Shown: positions 43,092-52,827 of the stretch, piece by piece | Numbering within the stretch: position 1 is the stretch's first letter | Layout: each line of letters starts with the position of its first letter | Origin: Mycolicibacterium chubuense NBB4 | GTDB lineage: Bacteria; Actinomycetota; Actinomycetes; Mycobacteriales; Mycobacteriaceae | Assembly: GCF_000266905.1 (NCBI RefSeq) | Contig: NC_018027.1 | Coordinates: 4,774,001 to 4,838,000 of the forward strand | Direction: 5' to 3' | DNA: 64,000 nucleotides | Made by a program: the position numbers and the translations under genes | The notes under the pieces: model-generated | Database searches by the model: none | Told to the model about the DNA's origin: nothing | The model's input: the letters and a program-made list of their open reading frames with translations, nothing else

Positions 43092-44084
43092 GTGACCACC
43101 AGCCAAAGCAGCCCGGTGCAGATCGATCCCCATGAGCCGCCACTTTCGGCGCCGCTGAAGCTCGCCTTCGACTACACCCGTTCAGTAGGACCACTCCTCG
43201 GTGAGTTCTTCACCGCTCTGCGCGAGCGGCGCATCGTCGGGGTGCGCGGGTCGGACGGACGGGTTCACGTCCCGCCGGCCGAATACGACCCCGTCACCTG
43301 GGACCGATTGACCGAGATCGTACCGGTGGCAAGCGTCGGCACGGTGCTGTCGTGGACATGGCAATCCGAGCCGCTCGAAGGCCAGCCGCTGGATCGCCCG
43401 TTCGCGTGGGCGCTGATCCAACTCGACGGCGCCGACACCCCGCTGCTGCACGCCGTCAACGCCGACGGACCCGACGCCGTCAGCACCGGTGCGCGGGTGC
43501 ACGCGCACTGGATCGACGAGCCGGTCGGGGCCATCACCGACATCGCGTACTTCGATGTCGGCGACCAGGCCGAGGACGTCCCGCCGCCGGCGGAGGGCCT
43601 GGACCCGGTCACGATGATCGTCGTACCCACCGCCATCGAGATCCAGCACACCGCGTCGATGCCGGAGAGCGCGTTCCTGCGCGCGCTCGAGCAGGGCACG
43701 CTGCTGGGCGCCCGCACGGGCGACGACGGAAAGGTGTATTTCCCGCCGCGCGAAGCCAATCCGTCGACCGGCCGGCCGCTCGACCAGTTCATCGAGTTGT
43801 CGGACAAGGGCACCGTCACGACGTTCGCGATCATCAACATCCCGTTCGCGGGACAGCGCATCAAGCCGCCGTACGTGGCCGCGTACGTGCTGCTCGACGG
43901 TGCCGATATCCCTGTGCTGCACCTGGTCTCGGACATCGAGGCCGACAAGGTGCGGATGGGCATGCGCGTCGAGGCGGTGTGGAAGCCCCGCGAGCAGTGG
44001 GGGCTGGGCATCGACAACATCGAGTACTTCCGGCCGACGGGCGAGCCCGACGCCGACTACGACACCTACAAGCATCACCTGTAA
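43092..44084 (+). CDS. Double DUF35/OB-fold protein, predicted partner of Ltp3/Ltp4 (Rv3521-like)
   Basis: A 330-residue protein containing two tandem OB-fold units: FFTALRERRIVGVRGSDGRVHVPP at 40-65 and FLRALEQGTLLGARTGDDGKVYFPP near 195-220 (compare RERRIVGVRGSDGRV with EQGTLLGARTGDDGK). DUF35 proteins such as ChsH2 pair with SCP2-thiolase-like aldolases. The zinc-ribbon cysteines typical of DUF35 are absent; the protein has no cysteine at all. The start is GTG 43092. It is followed 8 bp later by ltp4 and sits directly under a KstR box. Confidence 0.85.
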   Translation: MTTSQSSPVQIDPHEPPLSAPLKLAFDYTRSVGPLLGEFFTALRERRIVGVRGSDGRVHVPPAEYDPVTWDRLTEIVPVASVGTVLSWTWQSEPLEGQPLDRPFAWALIQLDGADTPLLHAVNADGPDAVSTGARVHAHWIDEPVGAITDIAYFDVGDQAEDVPPPAEGLDPVTMIVVPTAIEIQHTASMPESAFLRALEQGTLLGARTGDDGKVYFPPREANPSTGRPLDQFIELSDKGTVTTFAIINIPFAGQRIKPPYVAAYVLLDGADIPVLHLVSDIEADKVRMGMRVEAVWKPREQWGLGIDNIEYFRPTGEPDADYDTYKHHL

Positions 44085-44092
44085 AGGGCACC

Positions 44093-45156
44093 ATGACCTC
44101 GGACACTTCAGTAGCAGTAGTCGGCTTCGCGCACGCCCCGCACGTGCGCCGCACCGACGGCACCACGAACGGCGTCGAGATGTTGATGCCGTGCTTCGCC
44201 GAGATCTACGGTGACCTCGGCATCACGAAGGCCGACATCGGGTTCTGGTGCTCCGGATCTTCGGATTACCTTGCCGGGCGCGCATTCTCGTTCATCTCCG
44301 CGATCGACTCGATCGGTGCGGTACCGCCGATCAACGAGTCGCACGTCGAGATGGACGCCGCGTGGGCCCTCTACGAGGCCTACATCAAGATCCTCACCGG
44401 CGAGGTCGAGACCGCTCTGGTCTACGGGTTCGGAAAGTCCTCGGCCGGCACCCTGCGCCGGGTGCTGGCCCTGCAGACCGACCCGTACACGGTCGCGCCG
44501 TTGTGGCCGGATTCGGTCAGCATGGCCGGGCTGCAGGCCCGTTTCGGGCTGGACTCGGGCAAGTGGACGGCCGAGCAGATGGCTCAGGTCGCCCTCGACG
44601 CGCAGGCCGCCGCTCCGCGGGTCGACCGGCTCGAGCCCGGGAGCACCGTCGACGAACTGCTGGAGCAGCCTTTCTTCGCCGATCCGTTGCGCCGCCACGA
44701 CATCGCCCCGATCACCGACGGTGCGTCGGCGATCGTGCTGGCCGCCGGTGATCGCGCCCGCGAGCTGCGGGAGCGCCCGGCGTGGATCTCCGGTTTCGAG
44801 CACCGCATCGAGACCCCGGTGCTGGGAGCGCGGGACCTCACGATGTCGCCCTCGACGGCGGCCTCGGCGGAGGCCGCCACCGGCGGGGACGCCTCGTCGA
44901 TCGAGGTCGCCGAACTCTACGCCCCGTTCAGTCACCAGCAGCTGATCCTCAAGGAAGCCATCGGCCTGCCCGACAGCACCCGGATCAATCCGTCCGGCGG
45001 TGCGCTCGCGGCCAACCCGATGTTCTCCGCGGGCCTCGAGCGCATCGGTTTCGCCGCGCGGCACATCTTCGACGGCAACGCCTCTCGGGTGCTGGCACAC
45101 GCGACGAGCGGGCCTGCGCTGCAACAGAATCTGGTCGCGGTCTTGGAGGGCAAGTA

Positions 45157-45157
<1 letters not shown>
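44093..45157 (+). CDS. ltp4: Ltp4, SCP2-thiolase-like protein of side-chain cleavage (Rv3522-like)
   Basis: A 354-residue thiolase-superfamily protein. The position where thiolases carry the nucleophilic Cys reads NESHVEMDAAW with no Cys. The C-terminal block is INPSGGALAANPMFSAGL. In Rhodococcus, ltp3 and ltp4 are needed to degrade C24-branched sterol side chains, probably by retro-aldol cleavage. The start ATG 44093 is eight bases after the DUF35-like stop and the stop overlaps ltp3 by one base, so the three subunits are probably made together. Confidence 0.88.
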
Positions 45158-46334
<1,177 letters not shown>

Positions 46335-46338
<4 letters not shown>

Positions 46339-47234
46339 CGCGGATGAAGTACACCTGCAGCATCGCGATGGGCCCGATCGATCAGCTCATCGAGATCGCC
46401 AGGACCGCCGAGGAGGTCGGCTTCGACTCGATCGCGCTGCCGGACTCCCTGTTCTACATGGAGAAGCAGGCCGCGGATTACCCGTACACCCCCGACGGCT
46501 CCCGCATGTGGAACGAGGACACCCCGTGGGTGGACCCGCTGATCGCGGCGGGCGCGATGGGTGCGGTGACCTCGCGCCTGCGCTTCTACACCAACGTGAT
46601 GAAGCTGGGGTCGCGCAACCCGCTGCTGCTGGCGCGGCAGGTCGGGTCCGTGGCGAACCTGACCGGCAACCGGTTCGGGTTCGGCGTCGGGATCGGCTGG
46701 GCGCCTGAGGAGTTCGAGTGGTGCGGCGTACCGTATGCCAAGCGCGGCAAGCGCGTCGACGAGATGATCGAGGTCATCAAGCTCGTGCTCGGTGGCGGCA
46801 TGGTGGAGTTCCACGGCGAGTTCTACGACTTCGACCGGCTGCAGATGAGTCCCGCGCCGAGCGAGCCGGTGCCTTTCTACGTCGGTGGCCACACCGACGT
46901 CGCACTCAAGCGTGCGGCGCGCGTCGGCGACGGCTGGACGAGCGCGATGATGACCGGCGATCAGCTGGCCGAGACCATCGCCACGCTGAACTCGCTACGC
47001 GCCGAGTACGGCCGTGCCGACGAGCCGTTCGAGTTCCAGGCGGTGTGCATCGACAAGTTCGGCGTCGACGGGCACCGGGAGCTCGCCGAGGCGGGCGTCA
47101 CGGACAACATCGTGATCCCCTGGGTCTTCGACGGGCTGAGCTTCGATGCCCCACTCGAGCAGAAGAAGGACTCCCTGAAGCGGTTCGCCGACACCTACAT
47201 TCACTCGGGCTGGCAGGATTCCCCGGCGGGCTGA
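46335..47234 (+). CDS. LLM-class flavin/F420-dependent oxidoreductase
   Basis: A 299-residue luciferase-like TIM-barrel protein (MTRMKYTCSIAMGP). Family segments are EEVGFDSIALPDS, NRFGFGVGIGWAPEEFEW and PVPFYVGGHTDVALKRAARVGDG, shown in part as FYVGGHTDVALKRAARVG. The start ATG 46335 overlaps the ltp3 stop, making it the fourth gene of the DUF35-ltp4-ltp3 unit. A second LLM protein (41990) stands on the other side of the same KstR box. Its 3' end overlaps the convergent TetR gene by 34 bases. Confidence 0.87.
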
Positions 47235-47803
47235 CACCCTCGCCACACCATGTGCACCATCTGCTCGACCGCGTCCTCGTCGAGTGCGGGCATCGCGAAC
47301 ATCAGCCGGTAGTAGGGCGATGTCACCATCGCGTCGACGGCCGCTTCGACGTCCGTGCCGGCGGCCAGCTCGCCTCGCTCGACCGCGTCCTGAACCACTT
47401 CGGTGACCGCCGCCCGGCGGGGAATGATCCACTGGTCCAGCAGCGCGCGCTCGATCGCGGGATCGGACGCTGATGCGGCGATGACGTTGCGCAGCAACGG
47501 ACCGACTGCGGGGTCGGCGAGAATTCCGTACAGCGAGCTGACGTGATGGACGACGGCCTCGACCGACGTGCTGCCGGGCGGGCGGGTGATGGACTCGCGC
47601 ACCGATTCGAGGAGCCCCTCGAGCACGATCGCCGCCGCCGAGGGCCACCACTTGTAGATCGTGGTCCGGCTCACCTCGGCGCGTCTGGCGATGGCGTCCA
47701 TGGTCGCCGCACCGGGTCCGCCGTGGAGGGCCAGCTCGGCGGCGGCTTCGAGCACGGCGGTGCGTACCGCCTCGCTGCGCGGCCGCCCGCGACGGTTGAC
47801 CAT
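47201..47803 (-). CDS. TetR family transcriptional regulator
   Basis: A 200-residue TetR protein. The helix-turn-helix is in residues 34-55 (TMDAIARRAEVSRTTIYKWW), followed by a helical ligand-binding domain of TetR_C type (DQWIIPRRAAVTEVVQDAVERG). It lies nine bases behind the MFS gene on the same strand, so the two form a unit. It most likely represses its own operon through the operator-like dyad at 49057-49069. Confidence 0.9.
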   Translation of the reverse strand: MVNRRGRPRSEAVRTAVLEAAAELALHGGPGAATMDAIARRAEVSRTTIYKWWPSAAAIVLEGLLESVRESITRPPGSTSVEAVVHHVSSLYGILADPAVGPLLRNVIAASASDPAIERALLDQWIIPRRAAVTEVVQDAVERGELAAGTDVEAAVDAMVTSPYYRLMFAMPALDEDAVEQMVHMVWRGCQPAGESCQPE

Positions 47804-47812
47804 CCGACCAGC

Positions 47813-49036
47813 CTATGGCCGCCTGATCCCGAACAGCGTCACGCCGAGACAGGCGAGCGCGACGACTGCGCCGGCGCCGAACATCACCGGATAACTCGGT
47901 CCGGCCGTCGACACGAACGCCAGCACGGCCGGCACGGCGAAGCCGAGATAGCTCAGGCTGTAGAACACCGCGGTCAGGCCCGCGAGATCGTCCGGTCCGG
48001 CGAGACGCTGAATCTCCTGCAGCCCCGCCAGCAGGGCGACGCCGTACCCGGCGCCGAGCACCGCCGCCGCGAGAAGCGCGGCCCACACCGTCAGGACCAC
48101 CGCCGCCCATGCGGCGGCGCCCATGCCCGCCACGAGAAGCAGCAGTGCGACCACCACTCCGCGGGGTCCGTCGGCGCCCAGAGACCCGCCGAGCTGCTGA
48201 ACGCCGAAGCCGACGCCGAGTGTGACGACGCACAGCAGCGCGGAGAACGCGATCGGTGCCCCGCCCGCATGGGCGGCCATCAGCGCGGGGAGCACCGCGT
48301 AGGCCGACCCCGCGGCGCCGAACACCCACGGCGCGACGGGCAGGACCACGAAGAGGAAGCGACGGTGCGATGCGGCAGGCACCGCGAGGTCCGTCCACCA
48401 GGGGCGGCCAGGCGACGCCTGGGCCCGCGGCCGGGTTTCCGGCGCCGCCACCAGCACCGCTGCGGCCGCCAGCGCCATCGCGGCGTTGACCAGATACGAC
48501 AGCACCGACGGGGCCGGAGCCCATTCGGCGAGTACCCCGGCGGTCCCCGCACCGAGGCCGAAACCCGCGGTCAGGCTCATCGCCGCTCGTCGCGCACCGG
48601 CGTTGCCGCTGTCCCACGGAGGGCTCGACAGCTCCTTGAGCCAGCTGCCGCCAACCGCCATGGCCAGGCCGAGCGCCAGGCCGCTGAAGACCCGGCCGAC
48701 CGCCAGCGCGACCGCCGAGTCGGCACCCAACGCCAGGGTGATCGAGCCGATCGCCGCCAGCACCGGCGCGGGAAGCATCAACGGGCGGCGGCCGAAGCGG
48801 TCCGACAGCGGCCCGCCGATCAGCAGCGCGGGCACGATGCCGAGCACATACGCGAACAGGAGCAGGTCGACGGTCAGCGTGGAGAACCCGTCGTCGGTGC
48901 GGTACATCGCGAGTAGCGGCGTGAACTCGTTGCCACCCCACGCGATCGCGAAGGTCGCCGCGGCCACCGCGAGCCACCGGCGAGAGCGTCGGGTCCGCTG
49001 CTGCGCGCCCGCGGGCGCCACGACGGCCGCGGTCAC
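47813..49036 (-). CDS. Major facilitator superfamily transporter
   Basis: A 407-residue membrane protein with about twelve hydrophobic segments. The MFS loop-2/3 signature reads GGPLSDRFGRRPLML (residues about 75-89). The overall look is of a drug or metabolite efflux permease; the substrate is unknown. It starts at GTG 49036 with GAGG nine to twelve bases upstream and is followed by its presumed TetR regulator. M. tuberculosis has different genes at this point (Rv3524, Rv3525c), so the pair is a local replacement. Confidence 0.88.
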   Translation of the reverse strand: MTAAVVAPAGAQQRTRRSRRWLAVAAATFAIAWGGNEFTPLLAMYRTDDGFSTLTVDLLLFAYVLGIVPALLIGGPLSDRFGRRPLMLPAPVLAAIGSITLALGADSAVALAVGRVFSGLALGLAMAVGGSWLKELSSPPWDSGNAGARRAAMSLTAGFGLGAGTAGVLAEWAPAPSVLSYLVNAAMALAAAAVLVAAPETRPRAQASPGRPWWTDLAVPAASHRRFLFVVLPVAPWVFGAAGSAYAVLPALMAAHAGGAPIAFSALLCVVTLGVGFGVQQLGGSLGADGPRGVVVALLLLVAGMGAAAWAAVVLTVWAALLAAAVLGAGYGVALLAGLQEIQRLAGPDDLAGLTAVFYSLSYLGFAVPAVLAFVSTAGPSYPVMFGAGAVVALACLGVTLFGIRRP

Positions 49037-49056
49037 GGCTCCGACCTCACTTTACT

Positions 49057-49077
49057 GAACACTCTGTCCACTATATA
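49057..49077 (-). promoter_or_regulatory. MFS promoter -10 with TetR-type operator dyad
   Basis: The dyad GAACACTCTGTCC (49057-49069; arms ACA/TGT with outer G/C) sits just downstream of a TATATA -10 on the minus strand (49072-49077). This is a classic place for TetR-family self-regulation of the MFS-tetR unit. The match is short. Confidence 0.4.
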
Positions 49078-49217
49078 CGCGCGTCTGTCGGTACTACTTT
49101 CCGCTGTCAGGGGTACCCACTGGCTCGTAGAAGGTGGTTCGCCGCCGGTCCGTCGTGGTGTAGGCAACATTCTTCGCAGGTGAACGGCGATCGGATTGCG
49201 CAGGTGAGCCCGAAAAC

Positions 49218-49231
49218 TGTAACGTGTTCTA
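49218..49231 (+). promoter_or_regulatory. KstR operator before kshA
   Basis: TGTAACGTGTTCTA matches T-nn-AAC-nn-GTT-nn-A. It lies 29 bases before the kshA GTG. Confidence 0.75.
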
Positions 49232-49260
49232 ATTCGGACACGACGTTGGGGAGGTTCGAG

Positions 49261-50415
49261 GTGAGCACCGATTCACGTGCGGGAACCGCGAGCATTCGCG
49301 AGATCGACACCGGCACCCTGCCGGACCGGTTCGCTCGAGGCTGGCACTGCCTCGGCCCGGTGGAGAACTTCACCGACGGCAAGCCGCACGGCATCGAGAT
49401 CTTCGGGACCATGCTGGTCGTCTTCGCCGACTCCCAGGGCGAACTGAAGATCCTCGACGGCTACTGCCGGCACATGGGCGGCAACCTGTCGCAGGGCACC
49501 ATCAAGGGTGACGAGGTGGCCTGCCCGTTCCACGACTGGCGCTGGGGCGGTGACGGCAAGTGCAAGCTCGTCCCCTACGCCAAGCGCACGCCGAGACTGG
49601 CGCGCACGAGGGCGTGGCACACCGACGTGCGAGGCGGACTGCTGTTCGTCTGGCACGACCACGAGGGCAACCCGCCTCAAGAGGAAGTGCGCATCCCGGA
49701 GATCCCGGAGTGGGCCAGTGGCGAGTGGACCGACTGGAGGTGGAACTCGATGCTCATCGAGGGCAGCAACTGCCGCGAGATCATCGACAACGTCACGGAC
49801 ATGGCGCACTTCTTCTACATCCACTTCGGCTTGCCCACGTATTTCAAGAACGTGTTCGAAGGACATGTCGCGTCGCAGTATCTGCACAACGTCGGCCGGC
49901 CCGACGTCAACGACATGGGCACCGCGTACGGGGAAGCCCACCTCGACTCCGAGGCCAGCTACTTCGGTCCGTCGTTCATGATCAATTGGCTGCACAACAC
50001 GTACGGCGACTTCAAAGCGGAGTCGATCCTGATCAACTGCCACTACCCGGTCACCCAGGACTCCTTCGTGCTGCAGTGGGGTGTGATCGTCGAGAAGCCG
50101 AAGGGCCTCGACGACAAGACCACCGAGAAGCTCGCCGAGGCCTTCACCGACGGTGTCAGCAAGGGCTTCCTGCAGGACGTCGAGATCTGGAAGCACAAGA
50201 CCCGGATCGACAACCCGTTGCTCGTCGAGGAAGACGGCGCGGTGTACCAGATGCGGCGCTGGTACCAGCAGTTCTACGTCGACGTCGCCGACGTAACCCC
50301 CGAGATGACCGACCGCTTCGAGATGGAGGTCGACACCACGGTGGCCAACGAGAAGTGGCATGTCGAGGTGGAGGAGAATCTCAAGGCCCGCGAAGCGGAG
50401 AAACAAGCGACATAG
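49261..50415 (+). CDS. kshA: 3-ketosteroid 9alpha-hydroxylase oxygenase KshA
   Basis: A 384-residue Rieske oxygenase that with the reductase KshB hydroxylates C9 of androstadienedione, opening ring B together with KstD. Rieske ligands: Cys69/His71 (YCRHMGG) and Cys88/His91 (CPFHDW). The mononuclear iron ligands are His183 and His188 in DMAHFFYIH. The start is GTG 49261 with GGGAGG upstream; the longer frame from 49180 would span the KstR box. It is the Rv3526 position. A second KshA-like gene lies at 29764. Confidence 0.95.
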   Translation: MSTDSRAGTASIREIDTGTLPDRFARGWHCLGPVENFTDGKPHGIEIFGTMLVVFADSQGELKILDGYCRHMGGNLSQGTIKGDEVACPFHDWRWGGDGKCKLVPYAKRTPRLARTRAWHTDVRGGLLFVWHDHEGNPPQEEVRIPEIPEWASGEWTDWRWNSMLIEGSNCREIIDNVTDMAHFFYIHFGLPTYFKNVFEGHVASQYLHNVGRPDVNDMGTAYGEAHLDSEASYFGPSFMINWLHNTYGDFKAESILINCHYPVTQDSFVLQWGVIVEKPKGLDDKTTEKLAEAFTDGVSKGFLQDVEIWKHKTRIDNPLLVEEDGAVYQMRRWYQQFYVDVADVTPEMTDRFEMEVDTTVANEKWHVEVEENLKAREAEKQAT

Positions 50416-50432
50416 CGAGGCGGATCGCTGAC

Positions 50433-50963
50433 ATGGATGACAAGCCCGATGTGGATCGGCTCGCCCGGTCGATGCTGCTGCTGCACGGCGGCCACGACGA
50501 CGAGTACGACCATCATCCCGGCGGCGACACCGACAGCGGCGGATCGTGGCGCAAGGCACCGGATTTCGCGCAGGATCCGGACCGTGCCGCCGCGGTGCGG
50601 GAGAACACCCGGCGCGACCGCGAACGGTACCTGACGTCGGGTCTGGCGTCCGTGGACTGCCGCTTCTGTCACGTCGCGGTCCAGGTGAAGAAGCTGGGCC
50701 CGGCGCACACATCGGTCCAGTGGACCACCGAGGCGACCCAGCGGTGCGCGCACTTCACCGAAATCCGCGAGGCCGGTGGGGATCCCGCCCGTGAACGGTC
50801 GTGCCCCCGCTTGGCCGACAGCATCCGGCATGCGGTCGCCGAGGGCTGCCTTGAGGAGTACTCCAGCGCCCCCTCCCCCGGCGACGGCGGAGTGAATCGG
50901 AGGCGGGCGAGGCGGTGGCGTGGCTGGGCTCCGTCTCGACCACCGCGTGGCAGCCTCGGGTGA
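50433..50963 (+). CDS. Conserved hypothetical protein (Rv3527-like), 3' end probably frameshifted
   Basis: A 176-residue frame from ATG 50433, 17 bp after kshA. The N-terminus has a His/Asp-rich stretch (LLHGGHDDEYDHHPGGD). The middle, DCRFCHVAVQVKKLGP and QRCAHFTEI, has several Cys and His that could bind metal. After about residue 153 the frame turns into Arg/Pro-rich sequence with poor codon bias, whereas the frame ending at 50995 has strict G/C third positions (GEAVAWLGSVSTTAWQP). A one-base indel near the C-runs at 50870-50880 is likely. No function is known; the position suggests a KshA accessory. Confidence 0.75.
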   Translation: MDDKPDVDRLARSMLLLHGGHDDEYDHHPGGDTDSGGSWRKAPDFAQDPDRAAAVRENTRRDRERYLTSGLASVDCRFCHVAVQVKKLGPAHTSVQWTTEATQRCAHFTEIREAGGDPARERSCPRLADSIRHAVAEGCLEEYSSAPSPGDGGVNRRRARRWRGWAPSRPPRGSLG

Positions 50964-51079
50964 TCGACGACACGTTCACCGGCCGGGACGTCTGACCCTC
51001 TCCGAGAAGTCCGCGGTCAGCGGCGACTCGATCTTGCGCTTCGACGACGTCCGGGGAGTCCCTGTTGCGGGGAGCTGAG

Positions 51080-52729
51080 TCAGCCGCGGATCGGGATGCC
51101 GACGCCGGATCGGACGTTCGGCAGATCGGGCCCTGTGGCGACCGAGAGGTCTGCGAACACCGGCCACGGCGCGGACTCCATGGTGCGCGAACTGCTCAGA
51201 CCAATGCCCCCGTACCCGTCGGGGCCCCCGCTCGCCGGGACCGACAGCATCGGCAAGCCGTCGAGAACGACCTCGACCACGCGGGGTGACACCTGCATGG
51301 CCACGGTGTGGTCGTCGCGGGCGGTGAGCGGCAGATCCCCGACGATTCTCTGATTCGTCCCGAGCCCGGTCGACACTCGCAGGTAGCCGGCACTGACTTG
51401 GGCGGACACTTCGTTGCCGCTGCCGACGCGGGCGATCAGCGCCGCGTTCCCCACACCTTCCGCCGACAAACCGCGCATCGTCAGCGACACCGAGTAAGAA
51501 GCCCAGTCGGCGGTGGCCCACCGCCCGAAGGCGATGCCCTGCCAACGGTCTCGCCCGAGAAAGCGGAGCTTCTCATCGTCTGCGCGCACGGGGGCAGAGG
51601 TGCCGTCGTCACTCAACTTCGTCCACAGATCGGGGCGTGCCGACGGTGCCGCCTGCGCGGGCGTGACCGGCGTGCGCGCCCGGACCGCGGTGAGCAGCTC
51701 CTCGGGTGTCGAGTCGATGTTCAGTTCGATTCGTCCCGCCATGCCGTGTGCGACCGCACGAGCGCCGGGAGGCAACGGAAGCGGCGGTGCGTTGTTGAGC
51801 GCGCCGGCGAACATCTCGCGGATCACCGACATCGCGATCGTTGCTGCTTCTGGGTCGCGGCTGTCGCCGTTGTCGTTGTAGCCCTCGGAGAACGGGAAGG
51901 CGAACAGCGTCGGCCGTGGCAGCCCGTGATCGGCGATGTCCTGGATGGAACCTCGTAAGTCCTTTCTGATCTTCGCCTCGAACTCGCCCGACGTCTCGAG
52001 TCGGTTCTGCCCGGAGAGCCAACGACGATGCGTCATCTCCGAAGCCAACGTCCCGGCCCTGTCGACCGGCATCCGGGCGTGCATCTTCCGGGTGTGCGAC
52101 TGGAAATCCCACCGCCCGGAACGGGCCATCCGCTCGATCTCCTGCCAGGACAGGTAATACGGCCGGTTGGCTCCCACGTTGCCGGTGATCAGGAATGAGA
52201 CCGCGCGCATCCCGTGCCGCTCGAGAATTCTGTCGGCGTACGTCCACAATCCGTGGGTCCCATCGTCGAACGTGATGAGCACCGACCGCTTGGGCACCTC
52301 GCCGCCGGCGAGGTAGTCGACGTACTGATCGGACGAGATCGACGTGTACCCGGCGGCGTCCAGCGCCGCCAGTTGGGCATCGAACGCTTCGGGCGTCACG
52401 ACGAAGTGGTGCCGGGAATCGCGCACCCGGTCTGAGTCGGTACCGCCCGCGGTGACCGGCCGGATGTCGTGGTACGCCAGCACAACAGGCGGTGCGTGGG
52501 AGGGGAGCCCGGCGTCGACCGCCGTGGCCAACGCACGCTGATCGGGTGTCAGCGCAGTCGGCGGGACGGAATGCTGCTCGCTCACTTGCAGTCCGAGCAC
52601 ATGCAGGTACCACGCCACCCCGAAGGGGGTCGCGATGAGCGCGATGGTCAAAACCGCGAAGAAAGCCCGTATCGAGCCGTGCGCACAGCGGGTCGGCCAC
52701 GCGGCGACCCGGTTTCCCGCCGACGTCAC
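51080..52729 (-). CDS. Polysaccharide deacetylase, PgaB/IcaB type NodB domain plus C-terminal glycan-binding-like domain
   Basis: A 549-residue membrane-anchored protein. A helix at about 21-40 is followed by an outer NodB homology domain: ITFDDGTHG gives Asp155-Asp156, and FQSHTRKMH gives His212 and His217. The His-x4-His spacing is that of PgaB. FPFSEGY and the C-terminal domain from about 380 (RWATADWASYSVSLTMRG, VEVVLDGLPML) resemble a jelly-roll sugar-binding module. It would remove acetyl groups from a secreted amino-sugar polymer. It starts at GTG 52729, sharing GTGA with the 33-residue gene upstream. Confidence 0.85.
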   Translation of the reverse strand: MTSAGNRVAAWPTRCAHGSIRAFFAVLTIALIATPFGVAWYLHVLGLQVSEQHSVPPTALTPDQRALATAVDAGLPSHAPPVVLAYHDIRPVTAGGTDSDRVRDSRHHFVVTPEAFDAQLAALDAAGYTSISSDQYVDYLAGGEVPKRSVLITFDDGTHGLWTYADRILERHGMRAVSFLITGNVGANRPYYLSWQEIERMARSGRWDFQSHTRKMHARMPVDRAGTLASEMTHRRWLSGQNRLETSGEFEAKIRKDLRGSIQDIADHGLPRPTLFAFPFSEGYNDNGDSRDPEAATIAMSVIREMFAGALNNAPPLPLPPGARAVAHGMAGRIELNIDSTPEELLTAVRARTPVTPAQAAPSARPDLWTKLSDDGTSAPVRADDEKLRFLGRDRWQGIAFGRWATADWASYSVSLTMRGLSAEGVGNAALIARVGSGNEVSAQVSAGYLRVSTGLGTNQRIVGDLPLTARDDHTVAMQVSPRVVEVVLDGLPMLSVPASGGPDGYGGIGLSSSRTMESAPWPVFADLSVATGPDLPNVRSGVGIPIRG

Positions 52730-52827
52730 CACAACGTTCCATTGGTCAGCACGATCAGGAAGATCAGGGCACCGACGGCCAGATAGAGCAGGTTGACCAA
52801 CCGTGTCGTCAGCCTTCGATGCCTCAT
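52726..52827 (-). CDS. 33-residue single-helix membrane protein in the exopolysaccharide operon
   Basis: A tiny frame, MRHRRLTTRLVNLLYLAVGA then LIFLIVLTNGTLW: a basic N-terminus followed by one hydrophobic helix (about residues 11-28). It overlaps the glycosyltransferase stop by four bases (ATGA) and the deacetylase start by four (GTGA), so it is sandwiched by translational coupling on both sides. That makes it very unlikely to be chance. By position it resembles PgaD or IcaD, small membrane partners of processive synthases, but the sequence is too short to assign. Confidence 0.7.
   Translation of the reverse strand: MRHRRLTTRLVNLLYLAVGALIFLIVLTNGTLW

Noticed and set aside
46995..48977. 660-residue minus-strand open frame overlapping LLM, TetR and MFS genes
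   Set aside because: Arg/Gly/Ala-rich shadow of three recognisable genes; no ribosome-binding site and no family resemblance.
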